Below, in pieces: positions 34,539-45,045 of a DNA stretch of 64,000 nt. The stretch spans positions 27,757,395 through 27,821,394 of the forward strand of contig JACGWO010000004.1 in NCBI GenBank assembly GCA_034509735.1, read 5' to 3'. The stretch's first letter is position 1. Each line of letters starts with the position of its first letter. The DNA is from Sesamum alatum. Lineage: Eukaryota > Streptophyta > Magnoliopsida > Lamiales > Pedaliaceae. The notes under the pieces are model-generated. The model did not search any database, was not told the origin of the DNA, and worked only from the letters and a program-made list of their open reading frames with translations. The position numbers were made by a program, and so were the translations under genes.

Positions 34539-34558
34539 TTAGTCCCCCACTTCTTCTA
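34539..34558 (-). other. Polypurine tract of Tat-like Gypsy
   Basis: The minus strand reads AGAAGAAGTGGGGGACTAA just before the LTR, a purine-rich plus-strand primer. Confidence 0.75.
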
Positions 34559-34820
34559 GTGCAAGTTATTGCACAAGGGGAAGTCGAACGGTTGCGTCGC
34601 GAAACGCTTTTTACCCGAATCGTCGGATTTTTACACTTGTCCAAATCTGATTCCTTCTGAAATGGCGCATTTTACGATGTTGATTGCCTATGTATAGGAG
34701 GTCCATTTGACCTTTTCCCGCATCCTCTCCCTTCTAGTGTTTTTCGATCTCACCCACCGACGCTCTCTGGTAGCCGATCTTTAAGGTACATCCGCGACCA
34801 ACCCTCTTTTACTTTTCGTC

Positions 34821-37313
34821 ATGTCTTCGCATTCTGGTTCGTCTGAGTCGGGGTCGGGGTCGAGGTCTAACTCCAGGACTGAATCTGATTCCCGGTCGGA
34901 GTCGAGTTCAGGATCTTCTTCCTCGGGCTCGACTGCGACCTCTCCCCACTCAAAAGAGGTGGTCGGCGAAGCTAATTCGCCTTCGCTTATTCCTAACTTG
35001 GTTGGCCGTGGTGAGGCTGGCCCTTCTCATGTATCTTCTCCACCCGCTCGAGTCACGACTTCGACCATCCCTTTAGCGAGCCAAGCTGTAAATGTAAATA
35101 TTCCTTCACCCGATAATAATGCTATCCCATCTTTAGATCGCGTAGATTCCGACGAGGTACCTACCCTCGAGGGTTATATTGCTATGATGGCCGCCAATCC
35201 TTGGGCGAGCATAATAAGTACGGTGAAAACAACCTATTCACAAAATCAAAACTAAGTACCATATATCAAATGATTATGAGATGTTAATCCCTCGTTCTTT
35301 TGATCGTATGCATCTTCCTCCTCAAGGGTTTTGTCCCATCTCCCTCGTTCATCTAGATGTTGGTATTCGTTTTCCTTTAGCACCACCTATAGCAGATATT
35401 CTTACTCATTTAGATATATGTCCAATGCAACTATCTCCCAACTCTATTAGCGTCATCGTTCTTTTTGTTGTAATGATGCGATATCATAATCTCGATAACT
35501 TCTGGTCGCTGTACTCCTTTTCTATTTCTGCTCGCTCGAGCGAACGGGGCTTTTACTACCTCTCCGCTCGTCCCAAATGTAAATATCTTGATAAACTTCG
35601 TTTTAATGTTGGTCCCTGGAAGAAACGTTTTATCTTCATTCGACCACCTCCTAGTCTAACTTGGCCTTTTCGATGCGATTGGTGTCTCACAAAACCCGAA
35701 CCCGAGCCTCAAGATGGGGGGTTGGAGGGTGACCAGATAAATGCTATAACTTCTGAAAGTTATGATTCCAAAAAACTTCTATCAGAGGAAGTGTTGAAGC
35801 TAGGTGGCCTCTCTCCGACACCCCTGCGAGTGCAAGGTTCATTAGGTGATAAGATCTTCGCCTATCTTCCTTTTATATGTTCGCTCGTTTATTCTGTAAC
35901 CTGTTTGTTTCATTCTTTTGCAGAGGACACAGTAATGCATGCTCGTGTCGCTGAACTTGCTCGCGCCCTGCGTAGAAGGAATTCTCCTGCGGCCGCGGTC
36001 CCCCCGACCAATGCTGAGATCGTCGCCGCTCCTGTAGCTGATCATCCAAGTGAGTCCTCCGGGCACCAATCACTTCCAATTGAGGTCGCTGGAGTTGCTG
36101 CCCCAAGTGATGTTTATGTGGGATCATCTGCGATCCTTACCCCTGGTGCCCTTGCTGTGATTGAGGTTGCCTCTAGTGGTTCTAAAGATGTTAGTGGCGA
36201 GATCGAGGGTGCCACTATTGCTGAGCAGAGCAAATCGAAAAAAACGCAAGCGAAAGGGCAAACGCCCTAGTAAAGGGAAGAGCTCCAGCAAGTCGAGCAA
36301 AAGGTCGAGCAAGCGAGCTGAGCGCTGAGGGGCCAAAGACGCGGGTGAGGAAGAAGAGAACACTAGAAAATTCAAATATCAGGTTACATGGTGGAAGCAA
36401 GCACGCGAGGATCTCAAAACTCTGAGCAGCCGGATCGCTAAAATGGAATGGGAGAAGCTGAACCCTGACTGGGCGATCTCTGTACGTAGCTCAGTATTGT
36501 GGACTCTGGTAGGCCAAGACTCATTCGAATTATACAAGACTTGTTGCCTCGACCGCGATCAAGTGCTATTGGCCCAAACTGCTCATACTCGAGTTGAAGA
36601 GCATCTCGCACATGTCTTGATGCAGGTATGTCTCATCAATTGTTTTCTGAGGTCGCTTACCGTTAACATTGGAACCCCTTTTTACTTCAATAATTTTTCA
36701 AGCCTCAGCTTTTGGCCACAATCTGGCGCTGAAATGTTCAATGTTTTGGAACGACAAGGCCGATGCTGAGAAAAAAATTCACGAGCTCGAACAGAGTCTC
36801 GAGAATGCCAGGGTCGCAGAGAAGAAAGCACTGGATGATAAGGTTGCTGCAGATGTGCAGGTCTCTGATTTGGAGGCTCGGCTATCAGCATCCATAAAAG
36901 GGAGTAAAAAGCAAGTCGCCGATGCTTTAGAGCAGGGTCGTGCTGATGGCTTCTCGGCCAGCCTTCTCGCTGGGAAAACCGAAGGCATAACTGAAGGTCG
37001 AGAAACCTACCTCCAATCAGATGATTATAAGCGATCGATCTCTAACGCCCGCCTCGAAGGGGCGCTAGATTTTCTCAAATCTCTCATCTTCAAGATGGTG
37101 GTCGATCTCCAATCCGCACAATTTCTCAATGATAACTTTGACAAGTGCATTGCCCAAGCCGCCCATTTGCAAGGCTTCGCAGCAGGTTTCGATCAGACGC
37201 GCCTTGACTCATCTTTGGACTCTCAGCTCCAACCCTATCCTCCTACTGTTGTGCCTGAACTCGCTGGTGAGGACGAGTTCGCATCTTTGGCTATTGAACT
37301 TGATCTCCCTTAG
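34821..37313 (+). pseudogene. Antisense ORF of Tat element: putative gypsy-type transposon domain and coiled coil
   Basis: Plus-strand coding opposite to gag-pol. Segment 1 (34821-35250) begins MSSHSGSSESGSGSRS, a Ser-rich acidic start. Segment 2 (35281-35845) carries the conserved domain known as 'putative gypsy type transposon' (Transposase_28): PPQGFCPISLVHLDVGIRFP, ICPMQLSPNS, GFYYLSARPKCKYLD, VGPWKKRFIFIRPP. A GT-AG intron (35846-35923, 78 bases) splits off EDTVMHARVAELARALRRR. Segment 3 (36250-36625) is Lys/Arg-rich, has a TGA at 36326, then YQVTWWKQAREDL. After a likely second intron (donor GTATGT at 36626), segment 4 (about 36710-37313) is a long coiled coil with SLEARLSASIKG-like heptads and ends IELDLP-stop. 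Frame changes at about 35240 and 36245 lie in A runs. The role of these ORFs is unknown. Confidence 0.82.
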
Positions 37314-37608
37314 ACTAGCATTTAATATGCTTGGTTTTGTCCAGGATGAATGTAAATGGTTATCTGAGACTGCTCGCTCACCCTTAAGTGAATAGTCTTT
37401 TTTGTAGGGTGAAGTGTTGATCTTGTATTTCATATGTAATCCTGGTGAATGTTATGATGTCTTGGTTCGATCCCTTTTTAACCTTGTGTGCCTGTCTTTA
37501 AACGAGCTTGATCGCAGTTTTACCTCATGGTTTCTCGTCGCATCATTAAAGTTTGTATCGTAATCCTTGTTTGTGCGATGAATAAGATATAGCGCGTTTG
37601 CATGAAAT

Positions 37609-37764
37609 GAAGGGCCTTTCACCGGCTTCGGAATTAAAAGCAAAAATGGCCTCGTGCCTTACATGACCTTTTCCAGGTCGTTAAACGAAGGGCCTTTCAC
37701 AGGCTTCAAATTTGAAAGCAAAAATGGCATCATGCCTTGCATGACCTTTTCCAGGTCATTACAA
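37609..37764. repeat. 78-bp tandem repeat, two copies plus partial
   Basis: Units start GAAGGGCCTTTCAC at 37609 and 37687 and contain 'gcaaaaatggc' and 'catgaccttttccaggtc'. Diverged partial units continue to about 37850 ('tcttttacagaccgc', 'tctttcacagatcgc'). It sits between the integrase end and the antisense ORF. Confidence 0.85.
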
Positions 37765-38030
37765 ATCCTAAAAAAAAAATTGATCTTCCTCAGGTCGCCA
37801 GTGGGGATGGTCTTTTACAGACCGCAAAGAGATCTTTCACAGATCGCTTGTGTTCATTTCTTCGTGGTCGTGTCAGGGGTCGCGTATTTCTTTGCTTCTC
37901 GAGCTCCGTCGTGTCTTTCACAGGCAATTCATCCTTAGGAGTTCTTCAAGCATAGAATTTTTTCAAGTTGTGGATGTTCCATGGTCTCGGCAAATCCTTC
38001 CCATCCATATCCTGCAACCGATATGTTCCC

Positions 38031-38980
38031 CTACTTTTTGATCTCGATGACCTTGTACGGGCCCTCCCAAGCTGGGTCTAGCTTTTCAACATGTCTGGAT
38101 ACCTCTACCTTTTTTAATACTAGATCCCCGACCTGAAATTGCCTTGGTTTTACTTTATGATTGTAACTCCTCATCATCAGGTTTTTGTGATGCAGGATCT
38201 TGGCATAAGTGCAATCCCTCCTTTCCTCGATGTTGGTGAGGTCAAAAGCACGTTCTTCGTGGTTTGTCTTGGGGTCGTAATATGCGACCCGTGCCGTAGT
38301 TTCTCCAATTTCTGCAGGGATTATCGCTTCAGTCCCATAAACCAAACAAAATGGAGACTCACCTGTCGAGGATCGAGGTGTGGTACGATACGCCCACAGC
38401 ACGCCAGGCAGCTCCTCGACCCACTACCCCTTCATACCTTCGAGCCTGGTTTTCAAATGTTGTAATAATGTGCGATTGGTCACTTCGGTCTGCCCATTCG
38501 CCTGTGGATTTCCCACAGAGGTGAAATTCTGCTGTATTTTTAACTCCTTACACCATGCTACGATTCCCTTTCCTTGGAATTGGGTACTGTTATCCGAGAT
38601 CAAGACTCAAGGTATGCCGAACCTGCAAATTATATTTTTTCCAGATGAAATTTATCACCTCCTTCTCAGAAATTTTTGCTAAAGCCTCGGCCTCCACCCA
38701 TTTCGAAAAATACTCTACTGCCACTATAACAAATTTTTTTCTGGGCTGGTGCTGGGAGGGACCCACGATGTCGATTCCCCATTGATCAAAAGGGCATGCT
38801 ATTTTTGATAGGCTCCATCGAGGTCGCTGGTGTATGAATCAGCGAGGCATACTTCTGACAACTCTCGCATTTCCTGGTGAAATCCATTGCGTCCTTTATC
38901 AGCGTAGGCCAAAAATACCCCTGCCGTGTGACTTTCTGAGCTAGCGACCTGCCACCCGAATGGTTACCGCAACTCCCCTA
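38031..38980 (-). pseudogene. Gypsy integrase, fragmented
   Basis: Minus strand. The zinc finger CGNHSGGRSLAQKV...CESCQKYA (H-H-C-C) lies near 38970-38850, core motifs GIDIVGP, ISDNSTQFQ and NGQTEVTN at 38800-38440, and the C-terminal domain in an intact 123-codon frame 38402-38031 ([35 protein letters not shown]). The D-D-E residues can be seen, but a TAG at 38978-38980 separates it from the RNase H and the core changes frame near 38630. The C-terminal frame ends near the tandem repeat. Confidence 0.88.
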
Positions 38981-40778
38981 ATGTATTTCTCTAAGTACAT
39001 AGTGGGCCTTTTCTGGAGTAAAGCATTTTAACAGTGGTCCCTCTGCCGTTCTCTTGTAGAGTTCTTTCCCCAGCAATGTGAATTTATTTGCTTTGAATTC
39101 TAACCTTCTGGCCTCGACGGGGTCGTTGGGCGCGATACCCTCCTTTAGATACTTGACTATATCTGTCTTCCAGGATTTCTCCTCTTCGACATTTTGCACT
39201 TCTAAAGCCGGTTTGTCTACCTCTGCCATTTCTTTGACCATTACTGATATGTTCCGGTCCTTTATCCCTGATATCATAGCTACGAATTTGGACAACGCAA
39301 CGGCTTGCTCATTTTTCTCCCTAGGAATTTGCTGGATCGCGCATTTCTCAAACGTAGCCATTATCTCCTTTACCCTTTTCAAGTATTGAGTCATGGACCA
39401 TTCTCGCGTCTCATATGAACCTTCGATTTGCATTGCAACCAGCTGTGAGTCCGTATACATATCCAATTTCCTTACCCCAGATTCCCTTGCCATTTTTAGT
39501 CCCAAGATCAATGCCTCATACTCCGCCTTGTTATTTGTGGCCGGAAATGCCAGTTTTACGGCAATCTCGATCTCGACCCCTCCAAGCCCTTGTAGCAGGA
39601 TTCCCGCTCCACCGTTGCTTGCGTTAGATGATCCATCCACATGTAGCATCCAATTTTCCTGCTTTTCCGTTTCCTGTTCACCTGCGAGCTCGACAACAAA
39701 ATCAGCAAAAACTTGAGCTTTAATGAAAGTTCTTGCCTGGTATTCAATGTCAAATTCTCCGAGCTCAACCGCCCATTTTATCAGGAGACCTGATGCATCT
39801 GGTTTAGACATGATCTGCTTTAGTGGGTGATTCATCAGTACAATAATTTTATGGGATTGGAAATATGGCCTCAATTTCCTCGCTGTGGTGAGTAAAGCTA
39901 GTGCCAACTTTTCGATCAGTATGTATCTTTTTTCGGCTCCCTGCAACATCCTACTCACATAATATACCGGGTTTTGCGACCCTGCCTCCTCTTTTACTAA
40001 TACTGAACTCACTGCATTCTCCAATACTACCAAATACAGGTATAGTACCTCGCCCACTTTTGGGTTTGCTAGTAAAGGAGGGTTTGTCAAATAATGTTTC
40101 AAGTCCAACAATGCTTGTTCGCATTCTTCCGTCCAACTGAAATTCTTCACCTTTCTCAGGGTTTTAAAAAATGGCAAGTTGCGATCTGCTAACCTCGAAA
40201 TGAAGCAACTAAGGGAGGCGACCTTTCCTGCTAACTTCTGCACTTCTTTAACCGTCTTTGGTGAACTTAAGCTTAAGATCGCCTTGATTTTTTCTGGGTT
40301 TGCTTCGATGGCGTTTTCACTCACCATATATCCCAAAAACTTTCCACCTCTAACCCCGAACATACACTTCGACGGGTTCAACTTCATGCCATAAGTTCTC
40401 ATTACCTCGAACGCCTTTCTCAGGTGATCGAGGTGATGCTCCTCTTTCTTGCTTTTAACCAACATGTCGTCGACATACACCTCCATGGAGTGACCAATCA
40501 GGTCTTTAAACATCCGGTTCACCAACCTCTGATAAGTGGCACCTGTATTTTTCAATCCAAAAAGGCATCACAATATAACGATAAATGCCATTTTTAGTAA
40601 TGAAAGAGGTCTTATCTCTATCTTCTTCCGCCATGAAGGTCTGGTGATAACCCTGGTATGCATCCATCATGCTAAACATTGCACATCCTACACTGGAGTC
40701 CACCAACAAATCTATTCTAGGTAGCGGGTAGGGGTCCTTTGGGCATGCCTTGTTGAGATCCGTGAAGTCAGTACACAT
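38978..40778 (-). pseudogene. Gypsy reverse transcriptase and RNase H, frameshifted
   Basis: Segment 40778-40506 holds CTDFTDLNKACPKD, LLVDSSVG and DAYQGYHQ and loses frame in a T run at about 40560. Segment 40555-38978 (525 codons) continues with KNTGATYQRLVNRMF, the catalytic YVDDMLVKS, KCMFGVRGGKFLGY, and the RNase H with HVDGSSNASNGGAG, NKAEYEALI, YTDSQLVAMQ and NEQAVALSK. The last block normally carries an Asp (ADALSK); here it is Val, so the RNase H active site has lost one of its four acidic residues. It ends at a TAG inside the HHCC region of integrase. Confidence 0.93.
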
Positions 40779-40818
40779 CCGCTATTTTTCCCGATGCTTT
40801 AGGTACAATCACAACATT

Positions 40819-41856
40819 TTATAACCATTCCGTATATTGAACCTCGGCCACGTATCCTGCTTCCAGAAGTTTGTTCACCTTCTCCTCGATGATCTTATTT
40901 CTTTCGACCCCGAACGACCTCTTCTTCTGTTTTACTGGTCTCATCTGGGGGTCTACATTAAGTGTATGCACAATGACCTGTGGGTTTATCCCTTTGAAGT
41001 CCGAAGGGCTCCATGCGAACATATCAGAATTTTCCCTTAACAAAGCGATCATCAATGTCTCTAAGGTCGAGGTCATCCGTGATCCGATCCTAGTAGTCTT
41101 GCCGGACTCCCCCAGAATCAACTCGATCACCTTGTGCTCTTCGGTTGGTTCTATGCGCTCAGGTCTTGATTTCTTTAAAGTATCCATGATTTCCTCAGGA
41201 TGGTCCGCCCCTAACCTCCGTTTGATATTTGCGCCTTCGCCATCATTCTTTTTCAGAGAGAGGTTGTAGCAACTTTTGGCTTCTTCCTGGTCGCAACACA
41301 CCTCGCCAATCCCACCGGGTGTCGGGAATTTCATCTTCAATTGGTAGGTGGACACCACGGCCTGAAACAGGTTCAAACTGGGTCTCCCCAAAATTACATT
41401 GTAAGCAAATGGAGTGTCAACAATTAAAAAATTTATCATTAGAGTTTTTCTTCTTGGCTCGTCGCCCAGTGACGCTGGGAGGTCGATGGTTCCCAATGGC
41501 GTTACCTCCTTGCCTCGAAATCCCACCAAAGGTGTTTGCACAGGTTGCAGTCGTGTAGAATCGAATCCCATTTTCCTCAATGCTTCCATGAACAAAATGT
41601 CTACTGAACTGCCATTGTCAATCAGTACTTTGTGTACCAGGAAATTCGCAATGTCCATTATTATGACCATGGGGTCGTTTTGCGATCCCGCCTCTGCTAC
41701 TAAGTCCTTCTTGCTAAATGTGATTTCGTCACTTTGTTCCACATTCAAGATAAACTCTTTTCTTTCCGAAATTCCACATCGCGCATACCTTTTCCACGAC
41801 CTCGCTGAATCACCACCCGTAGGTCCTCCTGCGATCGTGTGGATGACCCCTTGCAC
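40819..41856 (-). pseudogene. Gypsy aspartic protease and linker to reverse transcriptase
   Basis: 345-codon frame. The protease fold begins near residue 50 with active-site VLIDNGSSVDILFMEALRKM, flap region LVGFRGKEVTPLGTI, and ILGRPSLNLFQAVVSTYQLK. It is followed by the CCDQEEAKSCYNLSL block common in plant Tat elements and the start of reverse transcriptase (MFAWSPSDFKGINP, KKRSFGVERN, EAGYVAEVQYTEWL). The active site reads D-N-G instead of D-S/T-G, a variant I believe is common in this clade. The upstream part (GGPTGGDSARSWKRYAR) is the gag-protease junction. Confidence 0.9.
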
Positions 41857-43216
41857 AGGAGCATTGTCGTGTGTGACCTCGTCCTGCTTATCTTCTCTCC
41901 TATTTTCCCTTGTCCTGAATTTATCCCTGCTGTAATGTCTACTCCTAGATCGTTCTCGTCCTCTTTCTTGGTGTTCCCTCTCCCTCTCAAAATTACGAGG
42001 TTCTCTAACATAGTTCTTGAAGTACCCTTGTCTAACCAGCCTTTCAATTTCATTCCTTCAGTTGGTAACAATCCTCCGTATCATGTTCCTTTTCTTTATG
42101 AAACTTGCAGTACTTATTACCCAAGTATCTCTTCGATGGTGTAGCTCGCGTCCTCTTCGGCCATTGGAGCACATTTGCTTTTTCCACCATCATCATCATC
42201 TGTTCCCTGGAAGCTCTCAATGGAGTATATCTATGGAATCTAGGCTGATATGGTGCTTCATGATCTTTTTTCAGATCGCACCCTAAGATCTCGTCCCTGG
42301 TCCCTAGTTTGCTGTCGTCCTCGACCTCCGTTCCCCATCCTTCATAGCATTCATTTCTTCCTCATCAATATATTTCTAAGCCATTTTCATTAGCTGCTCC
42401 ACATCTTCCGATGGGTCCCTTGCCAATGCTGAAGCGAAAGGGCCCTTCTTAAGTCTATGTATGAGAATGCTGATCATCATGTCAATTCTAAGATCTTGGA
42501 CCTCTAGGGTCTCATTGTTAAACCTTCCTACAAAGATCTTTAGTAATTCGTCCTCTTTCTGCCTTATCGTAAACAAATATGTGGCTGATCTCTTTTGCTT
42601 CTTTTTTGCTCGCGAAATGAAATGCAAACTTCTGTATCAGCTGCTCATAAGTTTCAATAGTTCCACTGGGCAAACTAGTGAACCATTCTTGTGTTTTTCC
42701 TGTTAGAGTAGTCACAAACAGTTTAGCATTAATGGAATCGGATTGACCATAAAGATTCATTACCAGGTCGAATGCAGCGACATGCTCCTGTGGGTCTTTG
42801 CTACCATCATACTTAGGCAAATCCGACATTCTGAAGTGGGGGTCCATAGTCTCCGTGAGGATCCTGTTAGAAAAAGGTGAGTTCCTGTTCTGAGCCACTA
42901 TCTCGCCTCGACGCTTGAGTTCGCTGATTTGGGCTCCCAGCCTTTCAATTTGTCGACCCACATCCTCTACCTCGGCCTTCGATATCCCCGGTTCTCTCCT
43001 TTTACTCTTTTCCTTCTGGCTAGACGCCGCATCCGACACTTCCATCACCGCACCTCTCATAGACGCTTCTCTACTGAACTCCTCTCTCGTCTCCTCGATT
43101 TCCCTCTCTTTGAATAGTTGTCGTTTTGCGGGTTCGCGAACTATCGGAGTGGCAGTCCTCCGCTCATATTCTACTATAGCATTCCTGCTGGCTTTCCTAC
43201 TAGCCTCATCTATCAT
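41745..43216 (-). pseudogene. Gypsy gag, frameshifted
   Basis: The frame 43216-42518 has a charged N-terminus and then the retrotransposon gag domain: FRMSDLPKYDGSKDPQEHVA, VMNLYGQSDSINAKLF, TLTGKTQEWFTSLPSGTIET. It loses frame near 42600, and frame 42627-42376 continues with RQKEDELLKIFVGRFNNETL. A modified zinc knuckle, CKFHKEKEHDTEDC (C-x2-H-x4-H-x4-C), lies at about 42105-42064. The end is Arg/Glu-rich and runs into the protease frame. Frame changes at about 42600, 42370 and 42060 make it non-functional. Confidence 0.88.
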
Positions 43217-43352
43217 CCTTTGGAGTTCATCTCTGGTGATCTATATCACTTGCTCATTTTGCCTCTGCGAGGTGCCTCATGGTCCCCCGAGAACTGATCT
43301 CTCCTGGACGGTCTTTCCATCTCGAACAATCAGTGATCCTCTCAGAAAATTT

Positions 43353-43368
43353 TCCCACAGACGACGCA
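43353..43368 (-). other. Primer-binding site region of Tat-like Gypsy
   Basis: The minus strand reads GCGTCGTCTGTGGGA five bases after the 5' LTR. The second Gypsy element has GGCATCGTCTGTGGGA in the same place. The primer tRNA is not assigned. Confidence 0.65.
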
Positions 43369-43372
43369 AAAA

Positions 43373-43866
43373 TGATCCGGGTCGCCTACTCGATCTCGTA
43401 CATTCCCCTCGATCTGGTACCCTTTAACTCGATCTTGTAAGCTCCCAGACAAGTAACCTGAGAGGAAATAAACACGTGAGACTAGCCGGGAGCGTCCCCG
43501 GCGTAGACCCTCCGATGCTTAAGTCAAACACTGATCGAGATGTATAAATGCAATCTGGTAGAAATATCTGGTCAAGTCTAGTCAGAAAACAACTTACCTT
43601 AAATGCGGTGCAGGCGACATATTTATAACACCAAATGTCCGTACCTGTACGGTCCACGTGGCTTCATATGCTCCGTCCGATATGTCTTAGCATCAAAGGT
43701 CTTCGTTTGGACATCTGGCCTCTAATATGAGTCGGGTCGTTAAACCGGGTCGGGTCGTCGGATCCGGCCCGTCCAGCTTGTGCGCGGGTCCATTGCATTC
43801 TTCATGGTTTTGGGCCCTATTGAGGGTATTTTAGTCTTTTGTTTTTCATGAGGTTGTACCCCATCA
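43373..43866 (-). repeat. Gypsy 5' LTR
   Basis: 494 bases, direct copy of 34043-34538, followed by TSD GTTAC (43867-43871). Confidence 0.95.
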
Positions 43867-43877
43867 GTTACAAAAAC

Positions 43878-44077
43878 ATCAAACTAGGAAATACGCATGG
43901 AGTACGTTTCCATGACTAACAACTCCCTAAAAAACAGTAACTACAACTCACTAAGTTATTTGAAACAGTCAAAATAACTTTAATGAAGAAATTAAATTTA
44001 TTTAAAACAAGAAAAATGAAACAGCTAAGAAGCTCCAGCTGGACATAAAATGCAGCAACTAAAGTACAACTTCAACA
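43878..44077 (-). repeat. Copia 3' LTR, second part
   Basis: Continues the LTR begun at 31650-31773; matches 45171-45367 ('gagtacgtttccatgactaa' to ACTTCAACA). Confidence 0.9.
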
Positions 44078-45045
44078 CTCATCCTTACTTTGGGTGGTGC
44101 AAACTCCAAGTTTTTCTCGAAGAAACTCAAACTTACTTCTTGGTAAAGGCTTGGTAAATATATCAACAAGTTGCAATTCAGATTTGCAATATGTCAATCC
44201 AACTGTTTCCTTCTTCTACACTTCTCGGAGAAAAAATAATTTGATGTTGAAATGCTTGGTTTTTTCCATGAAACACAAGATTGTTTGAAATAGAAATGGA
44301 AGCTTTGATTATATACAAATACTTTTGTGCATCCTTCTTGCTTCATATTCAAATCTGCTAATACTTTTCTTAACCATAAGGCTTGATTTACAGCAACACT
44401 AGCTACAATGAATTCAGCTTCTGCAATAGACTGTGCCACCGTATCTTGTTTTTTGCAGCACCATGAGAAGACACATGAACTAAACAAGAAAAAATACCCT
44501 GAAGTGCTTTTCAAATCATCAAGAGAACCTCCCTAGTCACTATCAGAATATCCTTGCAAAACATAATCCTGACTTTGGCAAAATTTGATTCCTTCATTTT
44601 CTGGAACTCAAAACTCCCTCATCAGGTTTAGAATTTTCATTCCTTTAATCCTTTCATCTCCTGCATACTCCTTTTTCAGGAAATTCCAAACTTCAAACGT
44701 CGATTTCATCGTCATGCTTCTAAGAAAGATCTCAAAAGAGACAACAGGGAATAAGGAAGCTCTGGCCTTTGATTTTCTTGATTTCCCTCTCCTTGTGATT
44801 CTTCATCTGCGTCATTGTTGGATTTGCAGGTAGTGGAGGAACTTCATAGTCCTCCTCGACAGCTTCCCAGAGATCGTTTGCCTCTAGATGAGCCTCCATC
44901 CTTGCTGCTTAGACATGATAACCTTCACCATAAAAGCTGGTGGTGCTAGTGCCGTGAATGGTGTTTCTGAATCCATTGATTAAGAAGAAAAAGTAAAGTA
45001 TTTTTCAGCCACAGATCCCTTAAGAAGAGGGCTCTGATACTAATT
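44078..45045 (-). pseudogene. Copia internal region: gag start joined to RNase H
   Basis: Minus strand from 44980: SETPFTALAPPAF, the start of a plant Copia gag, then KSRKSKARASLF and FEVWNFLKKEYAGDERIKG up to about 44610. It passes directly into the RNase H: QGYSDSDWGGSLDDLKSTSG, YFFLFSSCVFSWCCKKQDTV, EAEFIVASVAVNQALWLRK (44560-44194), ending with LREKLGVC-type coding. The zinc knuckle, protease, integrase and reverse transcriptase are all missing, so about 3 kb was deleted in one event. Internal stops are present. Confidence 0.88.
45028..45045 (-). other. Primer-binding site, initiator tRNA-Met type
   Basis: The minus strand reads AGTATCAGAGCCC next to the 5' LTR, close to TGGTATCAGAGCC. 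Confidence 0.8.

Larger units (their letters stand above)
34043..43866 (-). mobile_element. Ty3/Gypsy Tat-like LTR retrotransposon with antisense ORF
   Basis: A 9.8 kb element with LTRs 34043-34538 and 43373-43866 (TGATC...CATCA) and TSD GTTAC. On the minus strand the order is gag, protease, reverse transcriptase-RNase H, integrase, the Ty3/Gypsy order. Between the integrase and the 3' LTR lies an ORF on the opposite (plus) strand, an arrangement known from the plant Tat clade. A tandem repeat sits between the integrase end and the antisense ORF. About 27 substitutions separate the LTRs by my count, so it is moderately old. It inserted one base before the end of the older solo LTR. Frameshifts and stops occur in gag, the reverse transcriptase, integrase and antisense ORF. 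Confidence 0.93.

Noticed and set aside
39078..40724. Plus-strand frames opposite to the Gypsy reverse transcriptase
   Set aside because: Shadows of the minus-strand pol frame; unlike the antisense ORF at 34821-37313 they show no family motifs.
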